A DNA stretch of 64,000 nucleotides, taken from assembly GCF_003148685.1 (NCBI RefSeq), contig NZ_QGGR01000005.1, positions 434,001-498,000 of the forward strand, in the 5' to 3' direction. Under the pieces are notes generated by a model. The model did no database searches. It saw nothing but the letters and a program-made list of their open reading frames with translations, and had not been told where the DNA came from. The DNA comes from Actinoplanes xinjiangensis (GTDB lineage Bacteria; Actinomycetota; Actinomycetes; Mycobacteriales; Micromonosporaceae). This document shows, one piece after another, positions 32,578 to 40,609 of this stretch. The first letter of the stretch is position 1, and every line of letters begins with the position of its first letter. The translations under genes and the position numbers were made by a program.

Positions 32578-33585
32578 CTAGCCGGCCGCCGGGGCCGGGC
32601 GGATCGCCAGGTAGGACAGCCACCCGACGCCGATGATGAACCCGAGGGTGATCAGCCGGTAGAGCACGACGACCGCGATCGCGATCTCGGCACCGATCCC
32701 GCCGGCCATCAGGCCGAGGATCAGAGCGCCGTCGATGATGCCGAGGCCGCCGGGAACGATGGTGATCGTCCCGGCGGCCATGCCCGCGCAGAAGGCGAGC
32801 AGCAGCTGCCCGGCGCTGATCGTGCCACCGCCGACGGCGATGCAGCACAGCCACAGACAGGCCGCGTCGAGCAGCCAGTTCAGCAGGGCGAAGGCGACCG
32901 CGGCGGCCCCGTGGCCGGGGGTCAGCCGGGCCACCCGCAACTGGTCGAGGAAGCCCTGGACCCGGTCCTGCCCGTGGTCGGCGGGGCGGCGCCGCAGCCG
33001 GTTGACGAGCATCAGCACCGGCCGGGTGACGGTGGTGAGGCCGTCCGGATGCCGGGCCAGCCGCCGCACGCCGATGGTGGCGAGCAGGGCGGCGACGGCC
33101 AGGGCGGCGAAGGTGCGCCAGTCGGGGGCGCCGTTCGCGGTGATCGCGCTGAACGCGGTGATGCCGGCGAGCGCGGCGGCGGACAGGATCCCGGAGAGGG
33201 CGATGCACCAGGAGGCGACCGCGGGCGAGGCGCCGAAACGGCGCATCTGACGGTAGTTGAGGGCGGTGGAGAACGCCGGGCCACCGGGCAGGGTGACACT
33301 GAGCGAGTGGGCGGCGTAGGCGAGCGCCACGTGCCGCCGCAGAGCGACCCGGACACCGGCGGAGCGCAGCAGGCGGCGTTGCATCCGTGCGTAGGCCTGC
33401 ATGGCGGCGAGTTCGGCGAGGAGCGCGGCGGCCAGCCAGCCCGGGTGCGGCGTACGCAGATGGGCGACGGCGTCGGTGAGCGAGCGCCAGCCCAGGGCGA
33501 GTTCGGCGGCGAGGACGACGGCGACGACCACCCCGGCGACCCGGTACATCCGCCGAGGTGGCGCCTTTCCCGCGAGGGTGGTCAT
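32578..33585 (-). CDS. UPF0104/LPG synthase-type membrane protein
   Basis: 335 residues with about seven or eight membrane segments. LPGGPAFSTALNYRQMRRFG and IVPGGLGIIDGALILGLMAGG are the conserved motifs of the UPF0104 (YbhN/AglD/lysylphosphatidylglycerol synthase transmembrane) family. The soluble aminoacyl-transferase domain of MprF is absent, so this is the membrane part only, perhaps a lipid transporter or flippase. It diverges from a TetR gene across a region with two matched operator-like sites. Confidence 0.85.
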   Translation of the reverse strand: MTTLAGKAPPRRMYRVAGVVVAVVLAAELALGWRSLTDAVAHLRTPHPGWLAAALLAELAAMQAYARMQRRLLRSAGVRVALRRHVALAYAAHSLSVTLPGGPAFSTALNYRQMRRFGASPAVASWCIALSGILSAAALAGITAFSAITANGAPDWRTFAALAVAALLATIGVRRLARHPDGLTTVTRPVLMLVNRLRRRPADHGQDRVQGFLDQLRVARLTPGHGAAAVAFALLNWLLDAACLWLCCIAVGGGTISAGQLLLAFCAGMAAGTITIVPGGLGIIDGALILGLMAGGIGAEIAIAVVVLYRLITLGFIIGVGWLSYLAIRPAPAAG

Positions 33586-33602
33586 GGACGGTCCCGTACT
33601 CG

Positions 33603-33665
33603 GTAAACAGGTGTTGACTTAAAAACCGTACCGGCGTACGGCATACTCGGTCAACAGACGTTTAC
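33603..33665. promoter_or_regulatory. Pair of facing operator-like palindromes between UPF0104 and TetR genes
   Basis: GTAAAC-AGGT-GTTGAC (33603-33618) and GTCAAC-AGAC-GTTTAC (33650-33665) are near-palindromes in opposite orientation, their centres 47 bp apart. Each carries TTGAC, a -35-like word. The pair lies in the 130-bp divergent region upstream of a TetR gene and fits autoregulation plus control of the membrane protein. Confidence 0.6.
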
Positions 33666-33715
33666 GTCACATCGGCACGGCGGATAAGCTGGCACAACAG
33701 AGTGGAGGGAGGGCT

Positions 33716-34309
33716 GTGGCAGCGAACGAGACAGCGACGTCACCGCGCCGGAGGGACGCCGGCAAGACCCGGCAGCTGCTGCTGGAGGCGGCTCTCCAGC
33801 GGTTCACGCGGGACGGCTATGCGGCCACCACGGTGCGCGACATCGCCGACGACGCGGGCGTCAACGTGGCGCTCATCTCGCGCTACTTCAAGTCCAAGGA
33901 GGGCCTCTTCGAAGCCTGCCTGACCAGCAGCGTCGACGAGATCAAGCGGACCACCGGCGACACCCCGCTGAGCCGCACCCCGGAGGCCATCGCCCGGCAG
34001 ATCGCCGGCCCGTGCACCGAGGGCCTCCCCCACCACCTCGTGCTGCTGCTGCGCTCGTCCGGGGACGAGTCCGCCGACCGGATCCGGCTCGACCTGCTCC
34101 GGTCGTACGGTCAGCGGCTGGCCGTCGCCGCCGGCCGGTCCGCCGACGACGAGGACATCCTGCTGCGCGCCCAGATCGTGCTGGCCGCGGCCACCGGGAT
34201 CGCGTTGATGCGGACCAAGTCGGGCCTGGAGCCGCTGGCCTCGGCCACCGCGGAGGACCTGGTGCCGCCGCTGCGCGACCTGATCGGCGCGCTGCTCCAG
34301 AAACCCTGA
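33716..34309 (+). CDS. TetR-family transcriptional regulator
   Basis: 197 residues from GTG 33716 with GGAGGGAGG upstream. The N-terminal HTH is TTVRDIADDAGVNVALISRY then FKSKEGLF (residues 38-67). The C-terminal ligand domain has no recognised specificity. It is divergent from the UPF0104 membrane protein, which it probably represses together with itself through the paired sites at 33603-33665. Confidence 0.9.
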   Translation: MAANETATSPRRRDAGKTRQLLLEAALQRFTRDGYAATTVRDIADDAGVNVALISRYFKSKEGLFEACLTSSVDEIKRTTGDTPLSRTPEAIARQIAGPCTEGLPHHLVLLLRSSGDESADRIRLDLLRSYGQRLAVAAGRSADDEDILLRAQIVLAAATGIALMRTKSGLEPLASATAEDLVPPLRDLIGALLQKP

Positions 34310-34333
34310 TCGGATCAGCCGGTCCGGGCGTGA

Positions 34334-35056
34334 TCAGGGCTTGCTGATCCAGACGTCGTCCACCGCCCCGTGGAACTGGTCGTTGTGGGCGTGGGCGCTC
34401 TTGCCGCCGAGGTTGAGCGACATGGCGTTGTCGACGCGCAGCGCCGCCGGGATCCGGGCACCGGCCCGCGGCACGCCGTCGACCAGGATGGTCAGCGTGT
34501 CCGGGCCACGCCGGCAGGCGATCGTGTGCCAGCCGCCGTCGGCCACCCCCACGTCGGCGACGACCACGTGGATGGCCCGGGAGCCCTCACCGACCAGCAC
34601 ACAACTGGGATGACCCCCGGCGCCGTCGATCTGGAGCTTGTACTGGCTGCCCTCGGCCGAGTAGCCCTTCTGGAGCACGTTCTGGCCGTCGGTGGTGTGC
34701 CGTGGGGACAGCCGTACCGTCGCGCCGAAGCTGAACGGGTCCCGTCCCGGGTTGAGCGCGGGCCGGCTCAGCACCCGCAGGATCAGCCGCGGGCACGGCT
34801 CCCGGCGGCACGGCGGCGGGAACTGGACGGCCTGCCCCGCCTCGTGCGGCACCATCCGGATCCGGGCGTCGTTGCCGGTGAACGGGGTGAGGTCGCTCCA
34901 CGGCCGGGCACCCTCGAACCCGTACCAGGCGACCGTCACCGCCGGTGGCGCACCGGGCACCACCCGGGCCGACGGGGCCGGGCGGTCCGGCCGGCGCGCG
35001 AGTACGGCGACGGCGATCAACAGGGCGATCACCAGAGTCTGGCGGCAGAACCTCAC
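34334..35056 (-). CDS. Membrane-anchored or secreted LamG/concanavalin-fold protein
   Basis: 240 residues. N-terminal signal or anchor QTLVIALLIAVAVLA (about 7-21), then a LamG-like beta-sandwich: WYGFEG near the start, PFSFGATVRL, GWHTIACRRGPDTLTILVDG and the closing FHGAVDDVWISKP. This fold commonly binds carbohydrate or protein outside the cell; the ligand is unknown. It lies 7 bp downstream of the response regulator stop and may be in its operon. Confidence 0.82.
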   Translation of the reverse strand: MRFCRQTLVIALLIAVAVLARRPDRPAPSARVVPGAPPAVTVAWYGFEGARPWSDLTPFTGNDARIRMVPHEAGQAVQFPPPCRREPCPRLILRVLSRPALNPGRDPFSFGATVRLSPRHTTDGQNVLQKGYSAEGSQYKLQIDGAGGHPSCVLVGEGSRAIHVVVADVGVADGGWHTIACRRGPDTLTILVDGVPRAGARIPAALRVDNAMSLNLGGKSAHAHNDQFHGAVDDVWISKP

Positions 35057-35062
35057 ACCCGG

Positions 35063-35740
35063 TCAAACGCCGGCGGCACCGCCGGGGTGGCGGGGGCCGG
35101 GACTGACCAGTCCGGTGTCGTAGGCCACGATGGTCGCCTGCACCCGGTCCCGCACCCCGATCTTGCCCAGCAGGGCATTGACGTGCACCTTCACCGTGCC
35201 GGTGGTGATGCCGAGCTGGGCACCGATCTCGGCGTTGGACAGTCCCCGCGCGATCGCGATCAGCACGTCCCGCTCCCGTGGGGTGAGCGCGTCGATCCGC
35301 GGGTCCGTCTCCGGAGCCGCGGACACCGCACCGGAGGCGAAGGCGTCGATCAGGCTGCGGGTCACCGCCGGGCTGAGCATGGCGTCACCGGCCGCGACGG
35401 TCCGGACGGCGGCCACCAGTTCGGCCGGCTCGGAGTCCTTGAGCAGGAACCCGGACGCGCCGGCCCGCAGCGCCTGGAAGACGTACGCGTCGTGGTGGAA
35501 CGTGGTCAGCACGAGCACCCGCGGCGGGTTCGGGCCCGAGGTGAGCCGGGCGGTCGCGGTGAGCCCGTCGACGCCCGGCATCCGGATGTCCATCAGGATC
35601 ACGTCCGGCCGCAGTGTGCCGGCCAGCTCGACCGCGGCGGCGCCGTCACCGGCCTCGCCGACCACCTCCAGGTCCGGCTGTGAGCCGACGATGGCGGCCA
35701 GCCCGGCCCGGACCATCACCTGGTCGTCCACGACCATCAC
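35063..35740 (-). CDS. NarL/LuxR-type response regulator
   Basis: 225 residues. Receiver: VVDDQ, phosphoacceptor Asp in VILMDIRMPGVDG, Lys in FLLKDSEP. The LuxR HTH is LTPRERDVLIAIARGLSNAE then GITTGTVKVHVNALLGKIGV. GTG 35740 or ATG 35737 start; both overlap the kinase stop codon, so it is coupled to the kinase. The C-terminus extends about 20 residues past the HTH with a Gly/Pro-rich tail. Confidence 0.92.
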   Translation of the reverse strand: MMVVDDQVMVRAGLAAIVGSQPDLEVVGEAGDGAAAVELAGTLRPDVILMDIRMPGVDGLTATARLTSGPNPPRVLVLTTFHHDAYVFQALRAGASGFLLKDSEPAELVAAVRTVAAGDAMLSPAVTRSLIDAFASGAVSAAPETDPRIDALTPRERDVLIAIARGLSNAEIGAQLGITTGTVKVHVNALLGKIGVRDRVQATIVAYDTGLVSPGPRHPGGAAGV

Positions 35741-37839
35741 TCGGACCGCGATGACGACACCTCCGAAGGAGAAACCGGCGAGGAAGGCGGAGCCGGCGCG
35801 GAAACGGGAGCCGGCGCGGGAGCGGCAGCCGGCGCGGGAGCGGCAGCCGGCGCGGAAACGGGAGCCGGGTCCGCGGGTGGGGCGGGAGCAGGCGGCGGGG
35901 TGGGTGCGGTCTCGGGGCGGCCGCCGAGACCGTCCAGCAGGGAGCGCATGGCGGTCAGTGCCCGCCGGGCGGCGGCGAGCACACCGGCCAGGTCACCGCG
36001 CTCCGCCGCGCCGGGCACGTCGGCGGCGTGCCGCAACACGTCCTCGTGCAGTCCGGCGGCGATCCGGTGCCGCTCCAGCAGGGCGTGGAAGGCGGCCTGC
36101 TCCAGTTCGTTGGTCAGCCCGTCCGCCTCGCGCCCGCGCAGGCGGTCTCCGCGGCGGCGGCCCGCGAAACCCACGCCCCAGCAGGCCACCGCCGGGATGG
36201 CGAACACGATGGCGACCAGCGGTGTCATGACCGCGACGAAGGCCATCCGCTCGGCCGTCCCGTGCAGGGCGAACTCCTTGTCGGAGTCGTCGATGGCCAG
36301 GAGCATGGCCGCCACGAAGGCGATCGTCCCCGCGCTGACCGGGACGGCGAGCCAGCTCAGGCCGGGCCGGGCACCGCGGGCCGCCACGGCGTGGACGGCC
36401 GCGAAGTCGACGGCGCAGCTGAACAGCAGCAGGTAGCCGTGCTGCTCGGGCACCGCTCCGGCGACGACCAGCAGCGGGCTCAGCAGGCCGGTCAGGGTGA
36501 CGCCGGCGAACGCCCACCAGGCCGCCCGGCGGCGCCACAGCAGCGGTACGGCGTGCACCACCTGCGCCAGGAGGATCAGCGCGGCCGCCGTCCGGGGCAG
36601 GCCGTCCTGGTCGGCGGTCATGATGCCGGCCTGTGCCACGACCAGCAGGATCACGAGGACGGCCGAGGCCCCGAGCGGGCCGCGGAGCCAGGGGTACGCG
36701 GTCCGCACGGTCCCGCCCTCCCCCGGCAGCACGACGCGCACCCGCCAGCCGCCGCCGGCGTGGGGCCCGGCCGTGCAGTCCCCGCCGATCGACTGGGCCC
36801 GCTCCCGCATCCCGGTGACCCCACGCCCGCCGCCGAGCCCGGTGACCGGCGCGGTGCCACCGTCGTCTTCGACCAGCAGTTCGGTCGGGCTGTAGCGGAC
36901 CAGTACGTGACCGCCCGGCGCGTACCGCAGGGTGTTGGTCAGGGCTTCCCGGACGATGCCGTAGATCGCCGGGGCGTGCGCCGGGGGCGGGTCGCCATCC
37001 GGCAGCTCGACGGTGATCCGCTGCCCGAGCGCCCGGAAGCCGTCGGCGAGGTCCCCCAGCGACGGAGTGTCGTCGCGTCCCGTGGTGACCGGCAGGATCG
37101 CGACCAGCCGGCGCAGGGCGTCCAGCGTCTCCCGTCCGGTGCGTGCCGCGAAGTCGAGCGCCTCGGCCCGTAGCTCCGGCCGTTGGTCGCCGAGCATCTC
37201 GGCAGCCGAGGAGTTGACGACGATCGAGGTCAGGTGGTGTGCGGTGACGTCGTGCAGTTCGCGGGCGAGGCGGCGGCGTTCGGTGTCGGCGGCACCGAGC
37301 CCGGCCTGCCGTGCGGCGTCCAGCCGGCGGGCCGCCTCGGCACGCTCGGCGTGGAACCGGCGGCGGCGGCGCCCGAAGAGGACGATCAGCCCGTGGACGA
37401 ACACCCCGGCGGCGAGCAACTGCGCCTGGAGGACCCAGTCGATGCCCGGCTTGCCGTCCTGGACGACCGAGACCAGCATCTGCTCGGCGACGACGCCGGC
37501 GAAGGCGGCGGGCAGCAGGCGGCCCGGGGCGTGGACGGCGACGCTGAACAGGGCGACGAGCGGGGTGATCGACAGGATCAGGACGGCGTCGCCGGTCTCG
37601 ACCCACTGGGCGTCGACGGGTGCGCCCAGGACGGCGATGACGTCGGCGGCCAGGACCGTGGCCAGCGCGGACAACGGCCGCTCCCGGCGCTGCACCAGCC
37701 CGGCTCCGGCGAGCAGGCACGCGGCGGCGACGACGATCGCGGCGAGGGGGCCCACCGGGTTGCCGGCGAGCAGCGGCAGGACCGGCCAGTAGAGGAGCTG
37801 ACCCGCGACCAACAGCCCGGGAAGAGTCCATCTGGCCAT
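35737..37839 (-). CDS. Sensor histidine kinase with a duplicated, ATPase-less C-terminal half
   Basis: 700 residues from ATG 37839. The first half is a complete NarL-type kinase: about five membrane segments, RRRLARELHDVTAHHLTSIV with the phosphoacceptor His, and an ATPase with IVREALTNTLRYAPGG and GGGRGVTGMRERA. After about residue 395 a second set of about five membrane segments begins, followed by RHRIAAGLHEDVLRHAADV, which looks like a second dimerisation/phosphotransfer helix with its His kept, but no ATPase domain follows. The protein ends in a Pro/Ala repeat tail encoded by 18-bp repeats. The regulator gene overlaps its stop codon. Confidence 0.9.
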   Translation of the reverse strand: MARWTLPGLLVAGQLLYWPVLPLLAGNPVGPLAAIVVAAACLLAGAGLVQRRERPLSALATVLAADVIAVLGAPVDAQWVETGDAVLILSITPLVALFSVAVHAPGRLLPAAFAGVVAEQMLVSVVQDGKPGIDWVLQAQLLAAGVFVHGLIVLFGRRRRRFHAERAEAARRLDAARQAGLGAADTERRRLARELHDVTAHHLTSIVVNSSAAEMLGDQRPELRAEALDFAARTGRETLDALRRLVAILPVTTGRDDTPSLGDLADGFRALGQRITVELPDGDPPPAHAPAIYGIVREALTNTLRYAPGGHVLVRYSPTELLVEDDGGTAPVTGLGGGRGVTGMRERAQSIGGDCTAGPHAGGGWRVRVVLPGEGGTVRTAYPWLRGPLGASAVLVILLVVAQAGIMTADQDGLPRTAAALILLAQVVHAVPLLWRRRAAWWAFAGVTLTGLLSPLLVVAGAVPEQHGYLLLFSCAVDFAAVHAVAARGARPGLSWLAVPVSAGTIAFVAAMLLAIDDSDKEFALHGTAERMAFVAVMTPLVAIVFAIPAVACWGVGFAGRRRGDRLRGREADGLTNELEQAAFHALLERHRIAAGLHEDVLRHAADVPGAAERGDLAGVLAAARRALTAMRSLLDGLGGRPETAPTPPPAPAPPADPAPVSAPAAAPAPAAAPAPAPVSAPAPPSSPVSPSEVSSSRSE

Positions 37840-37999
37840 GACCGGAGACTCTAGCGAGACCGCGCCCCGCCGGACGCCTGACCCGCGCCCGACGTGACGG
37901 CCGATGCCATGGAATCGGGCATATCTTGTAACCTGCGTTCCGCTACTTGCGATGAGCCATCGGCCTAGACTCGACCGGGCCGGACAAACGAGGAGACTG

Positions 38000-38629
38000 A
38001 TGATGATGAGTGCCGGGGATTCGGCAATGGTGCACGACACCCGCGGCCCGGAGGCCTTCACGCAGCTCGTCGAGCTGGAACAAGAGGCCGCGCAGATCTT
38101 CCTCAATCAGCCGCTGCACCTGCCCGGCCTGCTCCAGCGCCGCGACTACGCCGCCGAGATCATCAGCGGGATCACCGGCCTGGCCGAGGACGACCCGGAG
38201 CTGACCGAGAGGGTGAACCTGCGGATGCGCCGGGCCGCCACCTTCGCGCAGCGGCTCGACGGCCCGAACCCGCCGCGGCTGGTGGCCGTGATCGACGAGG
38301 CGGCCCTGCGCCGTAAGGTCGGTGGCGCCGAGGTGATGCGCGCCCAGATCGCCCACCTGATCGAGGTCTCCCGGCGGGACACCGTGCAGCTGGCGATCGT
38401 CCCGTTCAGCGCGGGCGGCCATCCGGGGCAGACCGGCTCGCTGGAGGTGCACGAGGCCGCCGACGGCCGGGCCGCACTGTTCTTCGAGGGGGCCGCGGGC
38501 GACGAGCTGATCGTCTCCGACCAGCGGCGCGCGCAGGCACACCGGGATCTGGTGGAGGGCCTCGCCGCGTCGTCGGTGACGGGTTCCGAGGCCCGGCAGC
38601 TGCTGGAGAAGATCAGCGACGAGCTATGA
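38000..38629 (+). CDS. Orphan DUF5753 protein without the XRE helix-turn-helix
   Basis: 209 residues from ATG 38000, which has GAGGAG upstream. The sequence matches only the effector half of WhiJ-like regulators: FTQLVELEQEAAQIFLNQPL, HLPGLLQRRDYAAEII, VAVIDEAALRRKVGGAEVM and TVQLAIVPFSAGGHPGQTGS. The usual N-terminal HTH of about 80 residues is missing and I see no remnant in the 140 bp upstream. It could modulate the full-length paralogue encoded 360 bp downstream. Convergent with the DUF397 gene. Confidence 0.88.
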   Translation: MMMSAGDSAMVHDTRGPEAFTQLVELEQEAAQIFLNQPLHLPGLLQRRDYAAEIISGITGLAEDDPELTERVNLRMRRAATFAQRLDGPNPPRLVAVIDEAALRRKVGGAEVMRAQIAHLIEVSRRDTVQLAIVPFSAGGHPGQTGSLEVHEAADGRAALFFEGAAGDELIVSDQRRAQAHRDLVEGLAASSVTGSEARQLLEKISDEL

Positions 38630-38637
38630 GGGCGCCG

Positions 38638-38823
38638 TCACCGCTGAGACCGGAGATCGGCGACGAAGCTCCGGAAGACCGCGATCTCGAAGGTCAGCAC
38701 CGGTCCGGAAGGGTTCTTGGAGTCCCGTACGAAGACCGAACCGTCATGGTTCGCGACCTCGACACATTGGCCGCCACTGCTTCGACGGCTCTTTCGCCAC
38801 GTGAGCGGACCCGGGTCAGTCAT
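38638..38823 (-). CDS. DUF397 small protein
   Basis: 61 residues. LTWRKSRRSSGGQCVEVANH then GSVFVRDSKNPSGPVL is the typical DUF397 pattern. These small actinobacterial proteins are usually encoded next to XRE/DUF5753 regulators and are thought to act with them. Here it lies between an orphan DUF5753 gene and a divergent full-length XRE/DUF5753 gene, which supports the assignment. Confidence 0.93.
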   Translation of the reverse strand: MTDPGPLTWRKSRRSSGGQCVEVANHDGSVFVRDSKNPSGPVLTFEIAVFRSFVADLRSQR

Positions 38824-38992
38824 ATCGCCTCCCGTAGATCATGCACCTCAATGGAGCCGATCAACCACACACAGTACCGGAAATCCAGACTGGTGGATGG
38901 CTTGCGCGGCGGGGTGGCGGCCGGGCGGTGCGATAGGGTTCGGCGGATGGAAAAACGCCACCTGCGTCGTGCAGATTCCGCGGGAGCCCGCC

Positions 38993-39892
38993 GTGTCCAC
39001 CTCGGCTGACTCCCCGATGGATGTGGGCCCCACGATCGCCCGGCATCTCGTCCGGCAGCGGCTGCGGGCCTTGCGGGAGGCGAGTGAGCTGTCCCCGGCG
39101 ACCGTGGCCGAGCTGACCGGCTGGTCCCTGTCGAAACTGAACCGGATCGAGAGCGGCGACGTCACCGTCCAGCCGCTGGAGGTCCGCGCGCTGCTGCGTT
39201 TCTACGGCGTCGAGGACAAGAACGTCGTCGACACGCTGGCGCGGCTCTCCCAGGCCTCCCGGACCCGTCAGTGGTACAGCAGGTATCGCCTGGCCGGCGA
39301 CTTCCAGCGATTCGTCGCGTTCGAGCACGAGGCCGCGGTGATCAACATCTGGCAGGCCCTGTTCGTGCCGGGCATGCTCCAGACCGAGGAGTACGGTGCG
39401 GCCACCACCGCCCTGTCCATGCGCCTGAGTCCCGGCGACCGGGAGGTGCAGGCCCGGCTGAAGCTGCGGATGGACCGGCAGTGGGCGTTCCGGGAGCGGC
39501 TCGGGCAGCCGGGGGCGCCACGGATCGTGGCGGTGCTGGACGAGTCGGTGCTCCACCGGCCGCTGGGCGGGCCTGATGTGCTCCGCCGCCAGCTCGACCA
39601 TCTGCTCACTCTGGCGGAGCAGAAGGACACGTACTCGTTCGGGGTGATCCCGCTGAACCTGGCGCACCACTCCGGGATCGGCGGCACCTTCGAGTTGTTG
39701 CAGTTCGCCGGTTCTGATCACGCCGACGTGCTGTTCGTGGAGACCGCGGCCGGCACCGACTCGCTCACCACGGACGAGGAGCAGACCGGCCTGTTCAAGA
39801 CGATCTTCCAGGATCTGTTGCGATACGGGCTGACCGGCGAGGACGCACTGGACATGATCCGTGCGCGGCGTGCCGCCCTGCCCGGGGCCTGA
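38993..39892 (+). CDS. XRE-family regulator with DUF5753 domain (WhiJ-like)
   Basis: 299 residues from GTG 38993 with GGGAG 7 bases upstream. HTH about residues 20-75: LRALREASELSPATVAELTG, SLSKLNRIESGDVTVQPLEV. The DUF5753 domain follows (FEHEAAVINIWQALFVPGML, RIVAVLDESVLHRPLGGPDV, YSFGVIPLNLAHHSGIGG). Family members control development or secondary metabolism with DUF397 partners in Streptomyces. The DUF397 gene is divergent, 170 bp away. A strong hairpin follows the stop codon. Confidence 0.93.
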   Translation: MSTSADSPMDVGPTIARHLVRQRLRALREASELSPATVAELTGWSLSKLNRIESGDVTVQPLEVRALLRFYGVEDKNVVDTLARLSQASRTRQWYSRYRLAGDFQRFVAFEHEAAVINIWQALFVPGMLQTEEYGAATTALSMRLSPGDREVQARLKLRMDRQWAFRERLGQPGAPRIVAVLDESVLHRPLGGPDVLRRQLDHLLTLAEQKDTYSFGVIPLNLAHHSGIGGTFELLQFAGSDHADVLFVETAAGTDSLTTDEEQTGLFKTIFQDLLRYGLTGEDALDMIRARRAALPGA

Positions 39893-39903
39893 CTCTCACG
39901 GGG

Positions 39904-39930
39904 TCGCCGGGCCGGGTCTCGGCCCGGCGA
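39904..39930. terminator. Hairpin terminator between convergent genes
   Basis: TCGCCGGGCCG (39904-39914) pairs perfectly with 39920-39930 around a five-base loop. It lies between the stop of the XRE/DUF5753 gene (39892) and the convergent DUF6232-like gene (39936), so it can serve both. Confidence 0.7.
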
Positions 39931-39935
39931 GGGGA

Positions 39936-40370
39936 TCAGGGGCGGGGATCGCGGTTGGCCTCGACCGCCCGGATGACCGCGCGGCGGACCCGCTGGAATT
40001 CCCGGCTGCTCCGGGACCGGTAGAGGACGACGCGGCGACTGCCGTTGGTCGCCTCCAGAGTCGCCCACCGGGAGCTGCGCCGCTCGCCGAGGACCAGAGC
40101 GGCCGCCGTGGCCGCGGCAGCGACCAGGCCGACCACGACGACGAGCGCCGAACCGTACGCGACGGCGAGACCGGCGGACAGACCGATCTCGACCGTGCCG
40201 AGAACCAGCGCCAGGGCGTGAGCGTACCGGGCGGCCGCCTCGGCCCGGCGGATCGCCCGCAGGTCCCGGATGCGGTGCCGGCCCTCCCCGTTCTCGATGT
40301 AGTGGCTGGTGACGACGATGCCAGGGCCGCGGTAGTAGACGACGACCCAGATCTCCGGCTTGAGTGCCAT
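39936..40370 (-). CDS. DUF6232-like membrane protein
   Basis: 144 residues from ATG 40370, with GGGAGGG just upstream. A short beta-rich N-terminal part (PEIWVVVYYRGPGIVVTSHY, RIRDLRAIRRAEA) is followed by two hydrophobic segments (ALALVLGTVEIGLSAGLAVA, ALVVVVGLVAAAATAAALVL) and a basic C-terminus. This matches the small actinobacterial DUF6232 family of unknown function, with moderate certainty. Confidence 0.75.
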   Translation of the reverse strand: MALKPEIWVVVYYRGPGIVVTSHYIENGEGRHRIRDLRAIRRAEAAARYAHALALVLGTVEIGLSAGLAVAYGSALVVVVGLVAAAATAAALVLGERRSSRWATLEATNGSRRVVLYRSRSSREFQRVRRAVIRAVEANRDPRP

Positions 40371-40566
40371 GGTGACCCTCCCTGCCATCCATCGTGGGCA
40401 GCAAATCGGCTGTCAGCAACGGGCACTCGACGGTCTCCCGTCAGCAGGCAGCTATCTGCGTCACGCAGACAAGGAGTTAAGACCGGTTTGATACTGGCTT
40501 GCGAGGTTTTGACGACGTCCGGTGCGAGAGGGTTGGAAGGCTTATTCCCGAAAGCGCGATCCGTGC

Positions 40567-40600
40567 GCGTGGTGCGCCGGGCCGGGACGGCGCACCACGC
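40567..40600 (-). terminator. Hairpin terminator after the acyl-CoA ligase gene
   Basis: GCGTGGTGCGCC (40567-40578) pairs perfectly with 40589-40600 around a ten-base loop, beginning 10 bp beyond the ligase stop codon. Confidence 0.75.
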
Positions 40601-40609
40601 GGCGGAGGA

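Noticed and set aside
34305..34338. Terminator between the TetR and LamG genes
   Set aside because: CCTGATC/GATCAGG gives only a 7-bp stem with a 20-base loop that overlaps the stop codons; too weak to list.
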